Assembly: GCF_010119225.1 (NCBI RefSeq)
Contig: NZ_WNKF01000001.1
Coordinates: 372,001 to 436,000, forward strand
DNA length: 64,000 bases
Reading direction: 5' to 3'
Origin: Cyclobacterium roseum
GTDB taxonomy: Bacteria > Bacteroidota > Bacteroidia > Cytophagales > Cyclobacteriaceae
A program made the position numbers and the translations under genes. How positions within the stretch are numbered: position 1 is the first letter of the stretch; each line of letters starts with the position of its first letter. Positions 1 through 8,488 of the stretch are shown here, piece after piece. Below the pieces are notes generated by a model. It was not told the DNA's origin. It did not search any database and was given only the letters and a program-made list of their open reading frames with translations.

Positions 1-195
1 TTTTTTGTGAGCGATAACGAGATGGAAAGCGACCTGATCAACGAACCGTTTCGGGGCCTACACTTGCCCAAAGAGGTGGTAGACAAGGTATTTTATAAAA
101 ATGCGATTCATTGGTTTGCGGCGGAAGAATTGTTGATTTCCCCTAAAGGTTTTAACAATAATCATTCAGTTATTTCTGCTTACATAATACCATAA
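1..195 (+). CDS. C-terminal end of an amidohydrolase-like protein (cut by window edge)
   Basis: The reading frame is open to base 1, so the gene starts upstream of the window; the GTG at 7 is probably internal. The visible 64 codons contain LPKEVVDKVFYKNAIHWF, which resembles the last helix of TIM-barrel amidohydrolases of the amidohydrolase-2 type, where a Leu-Pro-x-Glu-x-x-x-Lys-Ile-x-Tyr-x-Asn-Ala pattern closes the domain. About 25 further residues of no clear homology follow. None of the metal ligands is in view, so substrate and activity cannot be judged. The following secreted-protein gene begins 24 bases downstream and could be co-transcribed. Confidence 0.5.
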   Translation, partial: FFVSDNEMESDLINEPFRGLHLPKEVVDKVFYKNAIHWFAAEELLISPKGFNNNHSVISAYIIP

Positions 196-219
196 ATTAA
201 TTATAAAAGCGTCTCAATA

Positions 220-918
220 ATGAAAGCAATGCTACTCACATTTCTGGCAACAGTGGCAGGAACGGTTGCATGGGCACAGGGAATTCAGGGAGAAATTCCA
301 TCTCACCCCAAAAAAACCATGGACATGGTACTCATGCCATTTGGCTTGGATCATTCGATTACAGCCGGGCAGGTGGATAAAAAAGGTGTTTTGTCCATTG
401 AATTGGGGGATAAAGATGCCCATAATGTGCCACAGGATGTTAAATCCATGTTTATGAGTGAGTTGTTTTTTAATTTTCACTTCAGGTGTGGCGATAGAGA
501 TGATTTTGGGGAAAATCAGGATGTACCGGCTGCACGGGTAGACTATGTCCGGCTTATTCAGAAAGGGCAATGGGCCGGAACCGTCTTTTTGGTATCTGAC
601 GAAAACCTCATTCCCTGGCTGGAAGATGAAGCCTATCATCCGGCGGTTAAAGGAACGTTTTGGGAAGTACTTTACCTGGAGGATGAACTGACTGTTTCGG
701 CCATGTGTACTACTTCCAAATTTGTAGATGCAGATACGAATGTTGATGTTACCTATGCGTATCAATTGGAGTTAAAACCCGGTTTTAATTGGGTGGAATA
801 CCAGATTGAGGAGGTTTATCAAACAGAAAATGGACAAATGGCTTCGTTTCCTTCCAAGGTAAAAATAACCAACCTGTCGGATCCTTCAAAAATAAAATGG
901 ATAGGAAAATATTATTAA
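220..918 (+). CDS. Secreted protein of unknown function
   Basis: A 232-residue protein starting with a Sec signal peptide (hydrophobic MLLTFLATVAGTVAWAQ, predicted cleavage after about residue 20). The mature part is rich in Trp, Asp and Glu, with alternating hydrophobic segments that look like beta structure, and has only two Cys. I recognise no family motif and no lipobox. It sits 24 bases after the amidohydrolase end and 33 bases before the pirin gene on the same strand, so the three may form a transcription unit. A periplasmic or extracellular location is inferred from the signal peptide only. Confidence 0.7.
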   Translation: MKAMLLTFLATVAGTVAWAQGIQGEIPSHPKKTMDMVLMPFGLDHSITAGQVDKKGVLSIELGDKDAHNVPQDVKSMFMSELFFNFHFRCGDRDDFGENQDVPAARVDYVRLIQKGQWAGTVFLVSDENLIPWLEDEAYHPAVKGTFWEVLYLEDELTVSAMCTTSKFVDADTNVDVTYAYQLELKPGFNWVEYQIEEVYQTENGQMASFPSKVKITNLSDPSKIKWIGKYY

Positions 919-951
919 TTAAGACAAATCCCCGAGTGGTTTTAGCCAATT

Positions 952-1863
952 ATGCCCGAAATCGTCATTAATGCTCGAAAAGCTGCCATCGGTCCGGGAC
1001 TGATGGTCAACCGGATACTACCCTTTCGCATGCGCCGCATGGTGGGCCCTTTTATTTTCATGGACCATGCCGGCCCGGTCCGGCTCAGTACCGAAAAGGG
1101 CCCGGACATGGACGTGCTGCCCCATCCGCACATTGGCTTATCCACCGTCAGCTATTTGTTTAAAGGAAACGTCACTCACCGGGACAGCCTGGGCGTAAAG
1201 CAGGTCATCGAACCCGGGGAAGTCAACTGGATGACAGCCGGAAAAGGGATCGCTCATAGTGAGCGCTTTGAAGATCCGGCGGTTTTGGCCGGAGGGCAAC
1301 TTGAAATGATTCAAACCTGGGTGGCCTTGCCCGAAAAAGACGAGGAATCTGACCCTACTTTCTTCAATTACCAAAAAGATCGCTTGCCTGTATTCGAGGA
1401 AAAAGGGCTTTGGATGCGGCAGATAGCAGGGGAGGCCTACGGTTTGAAGAGCAATGTGCCTACTCACTCTCCCTTGTTCTATTTACATGTGGAACTTCAA
1501 AAGGGACACAGGTTGAACGTGCCGGAGGGATACGAAGAACGTGGTCTGTATATCGCTAAGGGTAGCGTGGAATTGGGCAGTCAGGTCTATGAAATGGGGC
1601 AGTTGCTGTTTTTCGGAAAAAACGAACAGGCGAGCGTAAAGGCAGTGGAAGATTCTACGATCATGTTACTGGGCGGGGAACCAGTAGGTGAACGCTTTAT
1701 CTGGTGGAATTTTGTGAGTAGCCGGAAAGATCGAATTGAGCAGGCCAAGGAAGACTGGACGCAGGGGAGAATCGTTTTGCCTCCGGATGATCAAGATACG
1801 TTTATTCCGCTACCGGAAGACAAATTCCGGCGGAAGGATCCACCTCCGGAGGCACTTTCATAA
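952..1863 (+). CDS. Pirin family protein (bicupin)
   Basis: A 303-residue cytoplasmic protein with the pirin N-terminal cupin. The four expected metal ligands are all present: His58 and His60 in HPHIGLSTV, and His102 and Glu104 in GKGIAHSE. The second cupin half lies from about residue 170 to 280. Length matches bacterial pirins (about 290-310). Some bacterial pirins have quercetinase activity, others act as redox or iron-dependent regulators; nothing here tells which. The ATG at 952 is the only start giving the usual pirin N-terminus (short beta strand, then VNRILPFRMRRMVGPF). No signal peptide. Confidence 0.93.
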   Translation: MPEIVINARKAAIGPGLMVNRILPFRMRRMVGPFIFMDHAGPVRLSTEKGPDMDVLPHPHIGLSTVSYLFKGNVTHRDSLGVKQVIEPGEVNWMTAGKGIAHSERFEDPAVLAGGQLEMIQTWVALPEKDEESDPTFFNYQKDRLPVFEEKGLWMRQIAGEAYGLKSNVPTHSPLFYLHVELQKGHRLNVPEGYEERGLYIAKGSVELGSQVYEMGQLLFFGKNEQASVKAVEDSTIMLLGGEPVGERFIWWNFVSSRKDRIEQAKEDWTQGRIVLPPDDQDTFIPLPEDKFRRKDPPPEALS

Positions 1864-2090
1864 GACCAGAGCGAATGCGGACGGATAACTTAAATATATC
1901 GTTCAAAAGGCTTGGCTTATTTGATTAATTCACCGGAAAATGCTGTTGTGGAAAGCGGGAAATGGGCCAAAAGGGTATCCCCTCCTTCCTAAAACCAACC
2001 AATAAGGTCGCTCTGTTTGCTCCTTGAAGAATGACCCATTGGGATAAAACAGTTCCTTTTTGGCAGCTAAAAAACCCTTGATGGATCCTG

Positions 2091-2891
2091 CTAATGCGGC
2101 ATCAATTCGACCATGCGTAGCACCAGGTTGGCCGAGTTCGCTGCGGCTGGTCCCACAAACTCGTTGAAGTTGATGTGTGCATCGGTATTTGCATTATCAC
2201 TGCAGCTTCTTATTACCACAAAAGGAAGCCCAAGTAATCGGCAGACGTGGGCCACCGCAGCCCCTTCCATTTCAGTGGCCAGGCTATTGAATTCCGAGTA
2301 CAGCCAATCTGCCTTTACCGGATCGCTAACAAATAGGTCGGAGGTGCTGATGATTCCCTGAAAGATCCGAGGTTTTCGATTAGAGATCAGTTGGTATTCA
2401 GCCAATTTCGAAGCCTGCAGGCTGAGCTGTATCAGTGAGGAGTCAGCATTTAATAACAGTTCACTGTATGGCTCACCGGACAGGTCTTTAAAATTCCACG
2501 GAGTAAATCCCTCCGAATCCAACAGGCCAAAGTCTACTTGAACCATTGCTGTTCCGATGACAATGTCTCCGGGCAAAGCCTCCGGATGCAGGCCTCCGGC
2601 CACACCGGTAAAAATCAACCCTTCCAGGTTAAAATTTTGCGTGAGAACAGCCGTGCTATAGGCGGCATTTACTTTGCCGATCCCAGCTTTTAAGATCACT
2701 ACCTTTTTTTCCTTTAGTTGGCCCGTATAAAAATCGATACCCCCAATAGCGGTTACCTTCGGCTTATCCAATGCTTCCACCAGGATAGAAATCTCTTGAT
2801 CCATCGCGCCCATAATGGCCATTCGCTGGGAATAAGCCGGCAAGAAAAGAAGCAGGAATAGAATTGCGGTCAGTAGCTTTTTTAAATCCAT
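2091..2891 (-). CDS. mtnN: Exported 5'-methylthioadenosine/S-adenosylhomocysteine nucleosidase
   Basis: Hydrolyses the N-glycosidic bond of MTA or SAH, releasing adenine. The nucleosidase core begins at MAIMGAMDQE, which matches the N-terminal start of cytoplasmic enzymes and keeps the catalytic acid Glu. ATEMEGAAVAHVC holds the ribose-contacting Glu and IRSCSDNANTDA the catalytic Asp. Unusually, a strong Sec signal peptide precedes the core (MDLKKLLTAILFLLLFLPAYSQ, cleavage after AYSQ), so the enzyme should act in the periplasm. I chose the ATG at 2891 because it puts the signal peptide at the N-terminus and overlaps the permease stop by 10 bases, a sign of translational coupling; a longer frame to 2978 would bury the signal. 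Confidence 0.88.
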   Translation of the reverse strand: MDLKKLLTAILFLLLFLPAYSQRMAIMGAMDQEISILVEALDKPKVTAIGGIDFYTGQLKEKKVVILKAGIGKVNAAYSTAVLTQNFNLEGLIFTGVAGGLHPEALPGDIVIGTAMVQVDFGLLDSEGFTPWNFKDLSGEPYSELLLNADSSLIQLSLQASKLAEYQLISNRKPRIFQGIISTSDLFVSDPVKADWLYSEFNSLATEMEGAAVAHVCRLLGLPFVVIRSCSDNANTDAHINFNEFVGPAAANSANLVLRMVELMPH

Positions 2892-4186
2892 AGAAAGAAG
2901 AGGGAAAAGACAGTGATGATAGCTAAAATTGGATTGATCTCTTTCCGCTTTCCACTTAGAAGTTTCAATACGGTCCAACTAATAAACCCGAAAGAAATGC
3001 CCGTAGACAGGCTATAGGTAAACGGGATTAATACGAGTGTAAGAAAGCAGGGAATGGCTTCATCGGCCTTGCGCCAGCGGATCTGCACCAGGGGAATCAT
3101 CATAAAGGAACCCACCAGCACCAGGGCAATGGAACTTGCCACGGGCGGTATGATGGAAAGAAGCGGTGAGAAAAACATAAAGGGGAGAAACAACAATCCG
3201 GCTGTAACGGCGGTGGTTCCGGTTCGCCCCCCAGCCTCGATTCCTACCGCCGATTCGATAAAGGCTGTTCCCGAGCTGCTTCCAACCAATCCTGCAAAAA
3301 GGGTGGCGCAGGCATCGGTAAGCAGGGATTTGCGCATGTTTTGAGGTGTCCCGTCGGGATCTTTCAGACCGGAAGCCTCGGCAAGCCCCACAAAGGTAGA
3401 GATGCCATCAAAAAGTATGGTGAAGGTAAAAACGAAGATGACAGGGATATAGGCATATTGCAGGGAACCGAGAATGGCAGCTTCTCCAAGTAGACTGAAA
3501 TCCGGCATGGAAAACAGCCCGGTATAGTTGACCAGGGTAGGGGAGCCAAAATTGATCAGTGAGGCATCCCCCCACCAACGGCCCACAGGCCAGGCCAGGA
3601 AAGTGGTGAAAAGAATTCCAATAACAATCGCACCGGTTACCTTTCTGGCGATCAATCCTCCTGTCAGCAGCAATCCGGCCAGAAAGGTCAAGGTCACCGG
3701 ATCCCTGAAACTAGTCATTGCGACTAAGGTGGCAGGACTGGAAACAATAAAATGGGCGTTCTGAAACCCAATAAAGCAGATAAACAAGCCTATTCCGGCA
3801 GAAACAGCGTGCCTCAATGCTTCGGGTATGGATTGAATGATCTTTTCCCGGGTTTTGAAAAACGACAAGAGCAGGAAGATAACGCCCGACCAGAATACCG
3901 TACCCAGGGCTTCCTGATAAGTCAGGCCGTATTGGATTACCGCCGAGTAGGTAAAAAAGGCATTAATACCCATTCCCGGGGCGACCACAATGGGGTTTTT
4001 GGCATAGAGCCCCATCATCAGACTGCCAAAGCCAGCAACCAGCACCGTGGCCGTCACCACAGCTCCAAAGGGCATGCCCGCATCCGAAAGGATGGCAGGA
4101 TTGACAATGATAATGTAAAATGCGGCCAGAAAGGTACTCAGGCCGGCTAAGACTTCGGTACGCAGGTTTGGGGTGTTGGTGGTCAT
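2882..4186 (-). CDS. NCS2/AzgA-type purine permease
   Basis: A 434-residue integral membrane protein with about 12-14 hydrophobic segments. The segment AKNPIVVAPGMGINAFFTY matches the conserved region of the AzgA branch of nucleobase-cation symporters (adenine, guanine, hypoxanthine), and GTAFIESAVGIEAGGRTG is the second family signature. Length is normal for the family (about 430-480). It is the first gene of a two-gene minus-strand unit: its stop codon at 2882-2884 lies inside the start of the exported MTA/SAH nucleosidase gene. The context favours adenine as the transported base, since adenine is the product the partner would release outside the inner membrane. Substrate choice is inference. 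Confidence 0.9.
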   Translation of the reverse strand: MTTNTPNLRTEVLAGLSTFLAAFYIIIVNPAILSDAGMPFGAVVTATVLVAGFGSLMMGLYAKNPIVVAPGMGINAFFTYSAVIQYGLTYQEALGTVFWSGVIFLLLSFFKTREKIIQSIPEALRHAVSAGIGLFICFIGFQNAHFIVSSPATLVAMTSFRDPVTLTFLAGLLLTGGLIARKVTGAIVIGILFTTFLAWPVGRWWGDASLINFGSPTLVNYTGLFSMPDFSLLGEAAILGSLQYAYIPVIFVFTFTILFDGISTFVGLAEASGLKDPDGTPQNMRKSLLTDACATLFAGLVGSSSGTAFIESAVGIEAGGRTGTTAVTAGLLFLPFMFFSPLLSIIPPVASSIALVLVGSFMMIPLVQIRWRKADEAIPCFLTLVLIPFTYSLSTGISFGFISWTVLKLLSGKRKEINPILAIITVFSLFFLWI

Positions 4187-4790
4187 GGATCGGAATAAAA
4201 CACCGACAAGATACCCATCGCCCCCTAAAAATCAAATTGAAATACCTTATAGAAAGCAAAGATTCTATGATTGAAAATGGGTTTTGCTCGGAGAGCGTCG
4301 CTTATATGACTCCTTTTTCCTGTTAGATCATTTTTGCGATCGTAACAAATCGCAATAGTAAACCAGGGGATGGCAGAATAATTCGTTGAATTGGCTAAAC
4401 AAATAATCCTCCTATGCTTGGATTAATAGGTTTGGCTGCTAGGGTTGCAGGCCTTGGTGCCTGAATTGGAGATAACCCGCAAAAAAGCATTTCGTTATTG
4501 ATGGGGAAATTTGGATTTTTGAGAATAGGGAGGATGAACTGGCATTTATCCGGTTGAAGGTGGAGTAATTGGTTTCGTTAGCTGGGCTTCATTTTTTCAA
4601 ACTATTTTTTAAAATGTTTTTTAAACTTTTAGCAGGACAGCTATGAAACTAATTACCAATCCGTCAAAAGGATCCATTCCCTTTTCAGAAAATGGCAGAA
4701 AACCAATATCCGCCAGGGGTTATTCGTATGTTTTTAATCATTTATTATAATTCAATTCTTTATTAAATCTATTTACTAAATCTTTAAACT
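4187..4790. other. Intergenic region without recognised gene
   Basis: About 600 bases upstream of the permease gene. Stop codons are frequent on both strands and I saw no RNA gene, repeat or convincing hairpin. It must contain the permease promoter (minus strand), but no clean TAnnTTTG box with a spaced TTG stood out. Confidence 0.5.
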
Positions 4791-4895
4791 ATGAAAAAGG
4801 CAACACTTTTACTTTGTCTGATGATGGCTCATTTACGTTTATTTGGGCAAAAACTTCCAGATAACACGCAGGTTAAATGGGGAAATGAAATATAA
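4791..4895 (+). pseudogene. Truncated secreted-protein start (signal peptide remnant)
   Basis: A 34-codon frame, MKKATLLLCLMMAHLRLFGQ followed by KLPDNTQVKWGNEI and a TAA stop. It is a complete signal peptide with the common Bacteroidota Gly-Gln cleavage end, plus only 14 mature residues. It looks like the surviving 5' end of a secreted-protein gene whose body has been lost; no in-frame continuation was found after the stop. A genuine tiny exported peptide cannot be excluded, but nothing supports one. Confidence 0.45.
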
Positions 4896-4989
4896 AAGGA
4901 AAGGAGTTCGTTTGCAAGGCGCTCCTTCCTTCATTATTGGTTTATAGGGTTCCAGGACAGGACTAGGGTAACTATTTACGGAAATGTTT

Positions 4990-5436
4990 TTATTCCCCAC
5001 CAATACTACTTGAAATCATAGCAGCCAGTTTCCATTGCCCATTGATCTTTCGAAGATTCCGTATTTCATATGTTTTATTTTCCTGTCCGTCAAATTTCAT
5101 GGTTTGCACATAGACCACAAAAGCCTGGTTTCCTGAAACCGATATGTCAAAATCGGTGGTTTCCAGGGTCGCCGGGATCGGAGTGGAGTTGGCCTCCATA
5201 TCGGCTTTCATGGCCTTGCTAATTTCCTCCCAGCTGTTGGCTCTCATTTCCATATTGGTGACCAGGAACGATACCTCCCTGCTGCCATCCCAATGGGCGG
5301 CCCAGGCATCGTAGTCCCTGTTCATATAAGCGGTGGTTTCGGCGGAAAGTGTGCTTTTGATAGCTGTTTCTTCTGGTGATTGGGCATACACGATGGATGC
5401 CAACAAAATCAAAATAATAGAGAATACGGTTTTCAT
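4990..5436 (-). CDS. Secreted NTF2-like (SnoaL/DUF4440-type) protein
   Basis: A 148-residue protein with a Sec signal peptide (MKTVFSIILILLASIVYAQ). The mature part follows the cone-shaped NTF2-like plan: an N-terminal helix (ETAIKSTLSAETTAYMNRDY), then DAWAAHWDGSREVSFL, and four C-terminal strands ending in INGQWKLAAMISS. Such domains bind small molecules or have assorted lyase and isomerase activities; here the role is unknown. It stands alone on the minus strand, with a hairpin repeat cluster just upstream at 5614-5749. A second NTF2-like protein of similar size is at 19771. Confidence 0.8.
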   Translation of the reverse strand: MKTVFSIILILLASIVYAQSPEETAIKSTLSAETTAYMNRDYDAWAAHWDGSREVSFLVTNMEMRANSWEEISKAMKADMEANSTPIPATLETTDFDISVSGNQAFVVYVQTMKFDGQENKTYEIRNLRKINGQWKLAAMISSSIGGE

Positions 5437-5613
5437 GAGTTCATTATTTGAGGTACCTACTTTTTTTAGAATAATATATTCATTTTAGCAAATAGTATAG
5501 TATAAAAAAATTTAAACAGTATGAATGGACACGAATACTTTCCCAGACTAGGCTTTTTCTTTCCCGATATAAGGTAAAGTGATGTTGAAAATACAAATAT
5601 TGTTCTCGTAAAA

Positions 5614-5749
5614 GACCGCCGGGGTTAGGGAAACCCCAGCGGTCATAACCGTTGAGGTCTTTGCGACCTCGACGGTTTTTTCCGTGTACGTCTTGCGAAA
5701 AGAGCGGGGTTAGGGAAACCCCAACGGTCATTACCATTGAGGTCTTTGC
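5614..5749. repeat. Pair of hairpin units repeated in tandem
   Basis: Two copies of a 44-base unit start at 5621 and 5706 (offset 85 bases) and differ at only a few positions. The first copy lies within two long inverted repeats. 5614-5644 pairs GACCGCCGGGGTT with AACCCCAGCGGTC (one wobble). 5647-5677 pairs AACCGTTGAGGTC with GACCTCGACGGTT (one mismatch). The second copy keeps the first stem core (GGGGTT/AACCCC) but has lost its outer arms. This is the architecture of REP-like intergenic elements. The 92-codon open frame across it (5480-5758, minus) is a by-product of the repeat. Confidence 0.75.
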
Positions 5750-5770
5750 TGAAAACAATAAATATTTTTA

Positions 5771-6013
5771 TCATTCCTTCAAATAAACCAATACCATTTT
5801 TGTAAGCTTATCCCCTTTGTTTATCACGGAATGCGTTTCGGATTCAAACCACAGGGATGTTCCTGATTTTACTTCAACGACCTGAGATTCCCCATTTTCG
5901 GGGGTTATTTGAACTTTTGCATCAGTTAGGATTACCGTTAAGTGGGGTTCATGGTGGTGCATTCCTTCGCCACACACGTCGCCTTGTGGTAAACTTGAAT
6001 GTTCAATTAACAT
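5771..6013 (-). CDS. Small single-domain cupin
   Basis: An 80-residue protein made of one cupin barrel. His-rich GEGMHHHEPHLTVIL gives the motif-1 histidines, and the second motif is WFESETHSVINKGDK with one further His. Cupins this small bind a metal or a small ligand, or serve as sensor domains. Its ATG overlaps the stop of the preceding AraC-type gene by one base (TAATG), so the two are translationally coupled. Together they resemble a cupin-sensing AraC regulator split into two chains, with the DNA-binding domain encoded first. That reading is inference. Confidence 0.72.
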   Translation of the reverse strand: MLIEHSSLPQGDVCGEGMHHHEPHLTVILTDAKVQITPENGESQVVEVKSGTSLWFESETHSVINKGDKLTKMVLVYLKE

Positions 6014-6426
6014 TAGTGTCCCAACAAGGAAGAAATCATTTTACTCCGACTTTCCGTGGGACTTTTGCCAAAGGTTTTCTTAAAAATTTGGGAAAAATAG
6101 ACGGGAGACTTGAATCCTACCCGATAGGCTATCTCTGAAATGGTAAGCTCCTCAACAGTCAACAATTCTTTTGCTTTTTGAAGGCGTATCATTCGGATGT
6201 AGATGGAAGTGGACAATCCGGTGATGGCTTTTATTTTACGATGCACCTGTGAACGACTCAGACAAATCGCACTTGCCAGCCGATTTACGCTGAAGTCCTC
6301 TTCCTCCAGGTGTTCAAGAATGGCCCTATCCGCTTTTCCCAAAAAACTTAATCGCTTATGGTTGGTGCCAGTGCTTTTGTTTTCCCTGCTCATGGAGCGG
6401 TTGCTTTCCAGGAATAGATTCTGCAT
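6013..6426 (-). CDS. Stand-alone AraC-type DNA-binding protein, paralogue of the nearby hybrid regulator
   Basis: A 137-residue protein. Residues 27 to about 130 are an AraC/XylS double helix-turn-helix (LSRSQVHRKIKAITG and ISEIAYRVGFKSPVYFSQIF). Aligned by hand, 85 of 102 positions are identical to the C-terminal domain of the hybrid two-component regulator at 9888-14000. The similarity includes part of the linker between the receiver and the HTH, so it probably arose by duplication of the 3' end of that gene. It carries no sensor or receiver of its own. The ATG at 6426 was chosen; an in-frame ATG at 6393 is possible. It lies between the TSUP transporter gene and the coupled cupin gene. Confidence 0.9.
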   Translation of the reverse strand: MQNLFLESNRSMSRENKSTGTNHKRLSFLGKADRAILEHLEEEDFSVNRLASAICLSRSQVHRKIKAITGLSTSIYIRMIRLQKAKELLTVEELTISEIAYRVGFKSPVYFSQIFKKTFGKSPTESRSKMISSLLGH

Positions 6427-6599
6427 GATCCCAAATGTTAAGTGATTGATAAGGGTTACATCACAAATCTAGTTTATTGTAGGCAGGGCAGCTTTTCTTA
6501 AAAGGTATATTATTTTGTTTTCCGGCTCAACCTTATCCACCAGGTCAATTTTCAGCATAGGGCATTGATTTGACGACAAATAAAATGCTTACGATTTCT

Positions 6600-7391
6600 T
6601 CAACTATCCATAATAAATTCTTGGATTACTATTAAGGTTCCGACCATCAGGGTAAACCAACCGAATGACCTTTGTAAACTTATTGTGGGAATTCCTTTTA
6701 CAATCCGACTGCCCACGAAAATTCCTGAGATAGCAAGACCGGTTATCCCTAAAAGGAATTTCCAGTGTATGGAATAATTGAGCACATCCCCCAAAAATCC
6801 TATAAGGGAATTACTGGCTACTATAAATAGTGTCGTACCAATCGCTGTTTTAAGCGGTGTTTTAGTAAGAAACCCCAGTATGGGGATAATCAGGAATCCA
6901 CCGCCTACACCCACCAGGCCGGTGATTAATCCAGACAACAAGCCGAAAAATACCAGTGAAAAAACGGATGATTTTCTTTCATTTCCCTTATTCAAAGTTC
7001 GTCCGTAGATCATTTTTAGTGAAGCCAGTATCATTAGAAAGGCAAATACGCCAAGAATAAAGGTGTTTTTTGAAAGGCTAAAGGTCTCTATTTGAAGTAT
7101 CTTATCAGGAATAGCAGGAACAATCCATTTCCGCATCAGAAAAATAGATAAAATGGAAGGAATGCCAAAAATGGACCCCGTTTTTATATTTACCAGCTGC
7201 GCCTGGTAATTCAGGGCTGTTCCCACCAGGCTGGTTATCCCAACAATAAACAGGGAGTAAGCCGAGGCCAACACCGCATCCATGGAAAATAGGTAAACCA
7301 AAATAGGGACGGCCAGTATGGATCCCCCGGAGCCCAAAATCCCCAGGGTCAATCCGACAAAAAATAAAAAAAAGTAGCCCAGAATTTCCAT
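6600..7391 (-). CDS. TSUP (TauE/SafE) family transporter, likely sulfite or organosulfur export
   Basis: A 263-residue inner-membrane protein with about eight hydrophobic segments. It has the two-fold internal repeat of the family: LTLGILGSGGSILAVPILVY near the N-terminus and GLVGVGGGFLIIPILGFL in the second half. The glycine-rich loops are characteristic of TSUP/TauE proteins, which move sulfite, sulfoacetate and related anions. It is the last enzyme/transport gene after a TsdA-like cytochrome and two DsrE-like genes on the same strand (42 bases after the cytochrome stop), which supports a sulfur anion as substrate. No direct substrate evidence. Confidence 0.88.
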   Translation of the reverse strand: MEILGYFFLFFVGLTLGILGSGGSILAVPILVYLFSMDAVLASAYSLFIVGITSLVGTALNYQAQLVNIKTGSIFGIPSILSIFLMRKWIVPAIPDKILQIETFSLSKNTFILGVFAFLMILASLKMIYGRTLNKGNERKSSVFSLVFFGLLSGLITGLVGVGGGFLIIPILGFLTKTPLKTAIGTTLFIVASNSLIGFLGDVLNYSIHWKFLLGITGLAISGIFVGSRIVKGIPTISLQRSFGWFTLMVGTLIVIQEFIMDS

Positions 7392-7433
7392 GATTGAATT
7401 TGATCCGGATTTGAAATTACAGTCGATAACAGG

Positions 7434-8465
7434 TTACTTATTAGCCGATAGTAATGGGCCAAACGGCCCGTATTTATGTTGAATTTCAGGAAAACTGTCT
7501 GTATATGGTCCGAAGGGATGATCAAATGGCTTTTTGGAAAGATCAGGCCAATCCCTGCTAAGGTCCTTTTCAGGTCTTGGCATGGAGTTGACAAAAGCGG
7601 CCACATTCCAGGCTTCTTCATCGGTCAGGAAGGGATTATCAAAGGTTACCCCGTAGGGCATATTGGCTTTCACAAATGCCGCAAACCGCGATAGCCGGTA
7701 TAGACCAGCTCCTGTATTGTAGCTATTTTCTCCAAATAGGGGAGGATAGGTGTATTCCAAGCCATTTTCCGCCAAAATTCCCTTTCCATCCTCCCCATGA
7801 CACCTGGTACAATAGGCCTCATAGACTGCTTTTCCTTTAACTGGATCAGCCGCTTCCTCGAGTAGGGGAAGATCCAACAGGCCGAATCCCTTATTGGATT
7901 GTCCGTTTGTTACATCTTTGCCCAACCATTTCATATAAGCCACCATGGCTTTCATTTCCCGGCTATCAGGATCGAGTGGTTTTCCATTCAGGCTTCTCTC
8001 TATGCAATCATTTACCCTTTTCTCATACCCTTCGGTGATTCCTGAGCGATTGCGGAATACCGGATATTTTGAAGCCACGGCACCATAATTATTCCCATAG
8101 GCCACCGTACCTCCTTTTAGATGACAATTCTGGCAATTCATTCCATTGCTGATTTGCCTCACCTTACCTTTTGGTCCCAGGTACACCGCCGTATGGGCAA
8201 TCAACTCATGACCATATCGGATCAAGTCTCCTTCCTGATTGGAAGGAAGACTTGCCAACTGTGGTGCTTGCCAAACTCCTGTGGACGAAATCTTGGATGC
8301 CGAATTTTCTGATCTGTCCATACGAGGAATTTCCTGACTTTCCAAAGGGAAAATACCTAAGGCATGGCCTAGCAAGAGGAGGGTTGAGCCCAAAATTCCT
8401 ATGACCAAAAGGTTGACCGACAAGGTCAATTGTCGAAGCCATTTGTCCAGCTTTTTTTCCTCCAT
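7434..8465 (-). CDS. TsdA-like dihaem cytochrome c (probable thiosulfate dehydrogenase)
   Basis: A 343-residue protein with an N-terminal membrane anchor (LSVNLLVIGILGSTLLLLGH) and two CxxCH haem sites: CQNCH (His about 115) and CTRCH (His about 223). Between them KYPVFRNRSG and RVNDCIERSLNGKPLD match thiosulfate dehydrogenases. The Cys in NDC lies 39 residues after the first haem His, where TsdA enzymes have the distal Cys ligand of the catalytic haem. NMPYGV and AWNVAAFVNSMPRP match the second haem domain. TsdA couples two thiosulfates to tetrathionate, or runs in reverse. The ATG at 8465 gives a 23-base gap to the DsrE gene; a frame to 8519 would overlap that gene. Product assignment is good, reaction direction unknown. 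Confidence 0.85.
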   Translation of the reverse strand: MEEKKLDKWLRQLTLSVNLLVIGILGSTLLLLGHALGIFPLESQEIPRMDRSENSASKISSTGVWQAPQLASLPSNQEGDLIRYGHELIAHTAVYLGPKGKVRQISNGMNCQNCHLKGGTVAYGNNYGAVASKYPVFRNRSGITEGYEKRVNDCIERSLNGKPLDPDSREMKAMVAYMKWLGKDVTNGQSNKGFGLLDLPLLEEAADPVKGKAVYEAYCTRCHGEDGKGILAENGLEYTYPPLFGENSYNTGAGLYRLSRFAAFVKANMPYGVTFDNPFLTDEEAWNVAAFVNSMPRPEKDLSRDWPDLSKKPFDHPFGPYTDSFPEIQHKYGPFGPLLSANK

Positions 8466-8488
8466 ATTGGATTGATTTTTCCTTTTAT

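Noticed and set aside
5480-5758. 92-codon open frame on the minus strand
   Set aside because: It runs through the paired hairpin repeats, and its repeated Pro-Asn-Pro/Gly-Arg segments come from the repeat itself.
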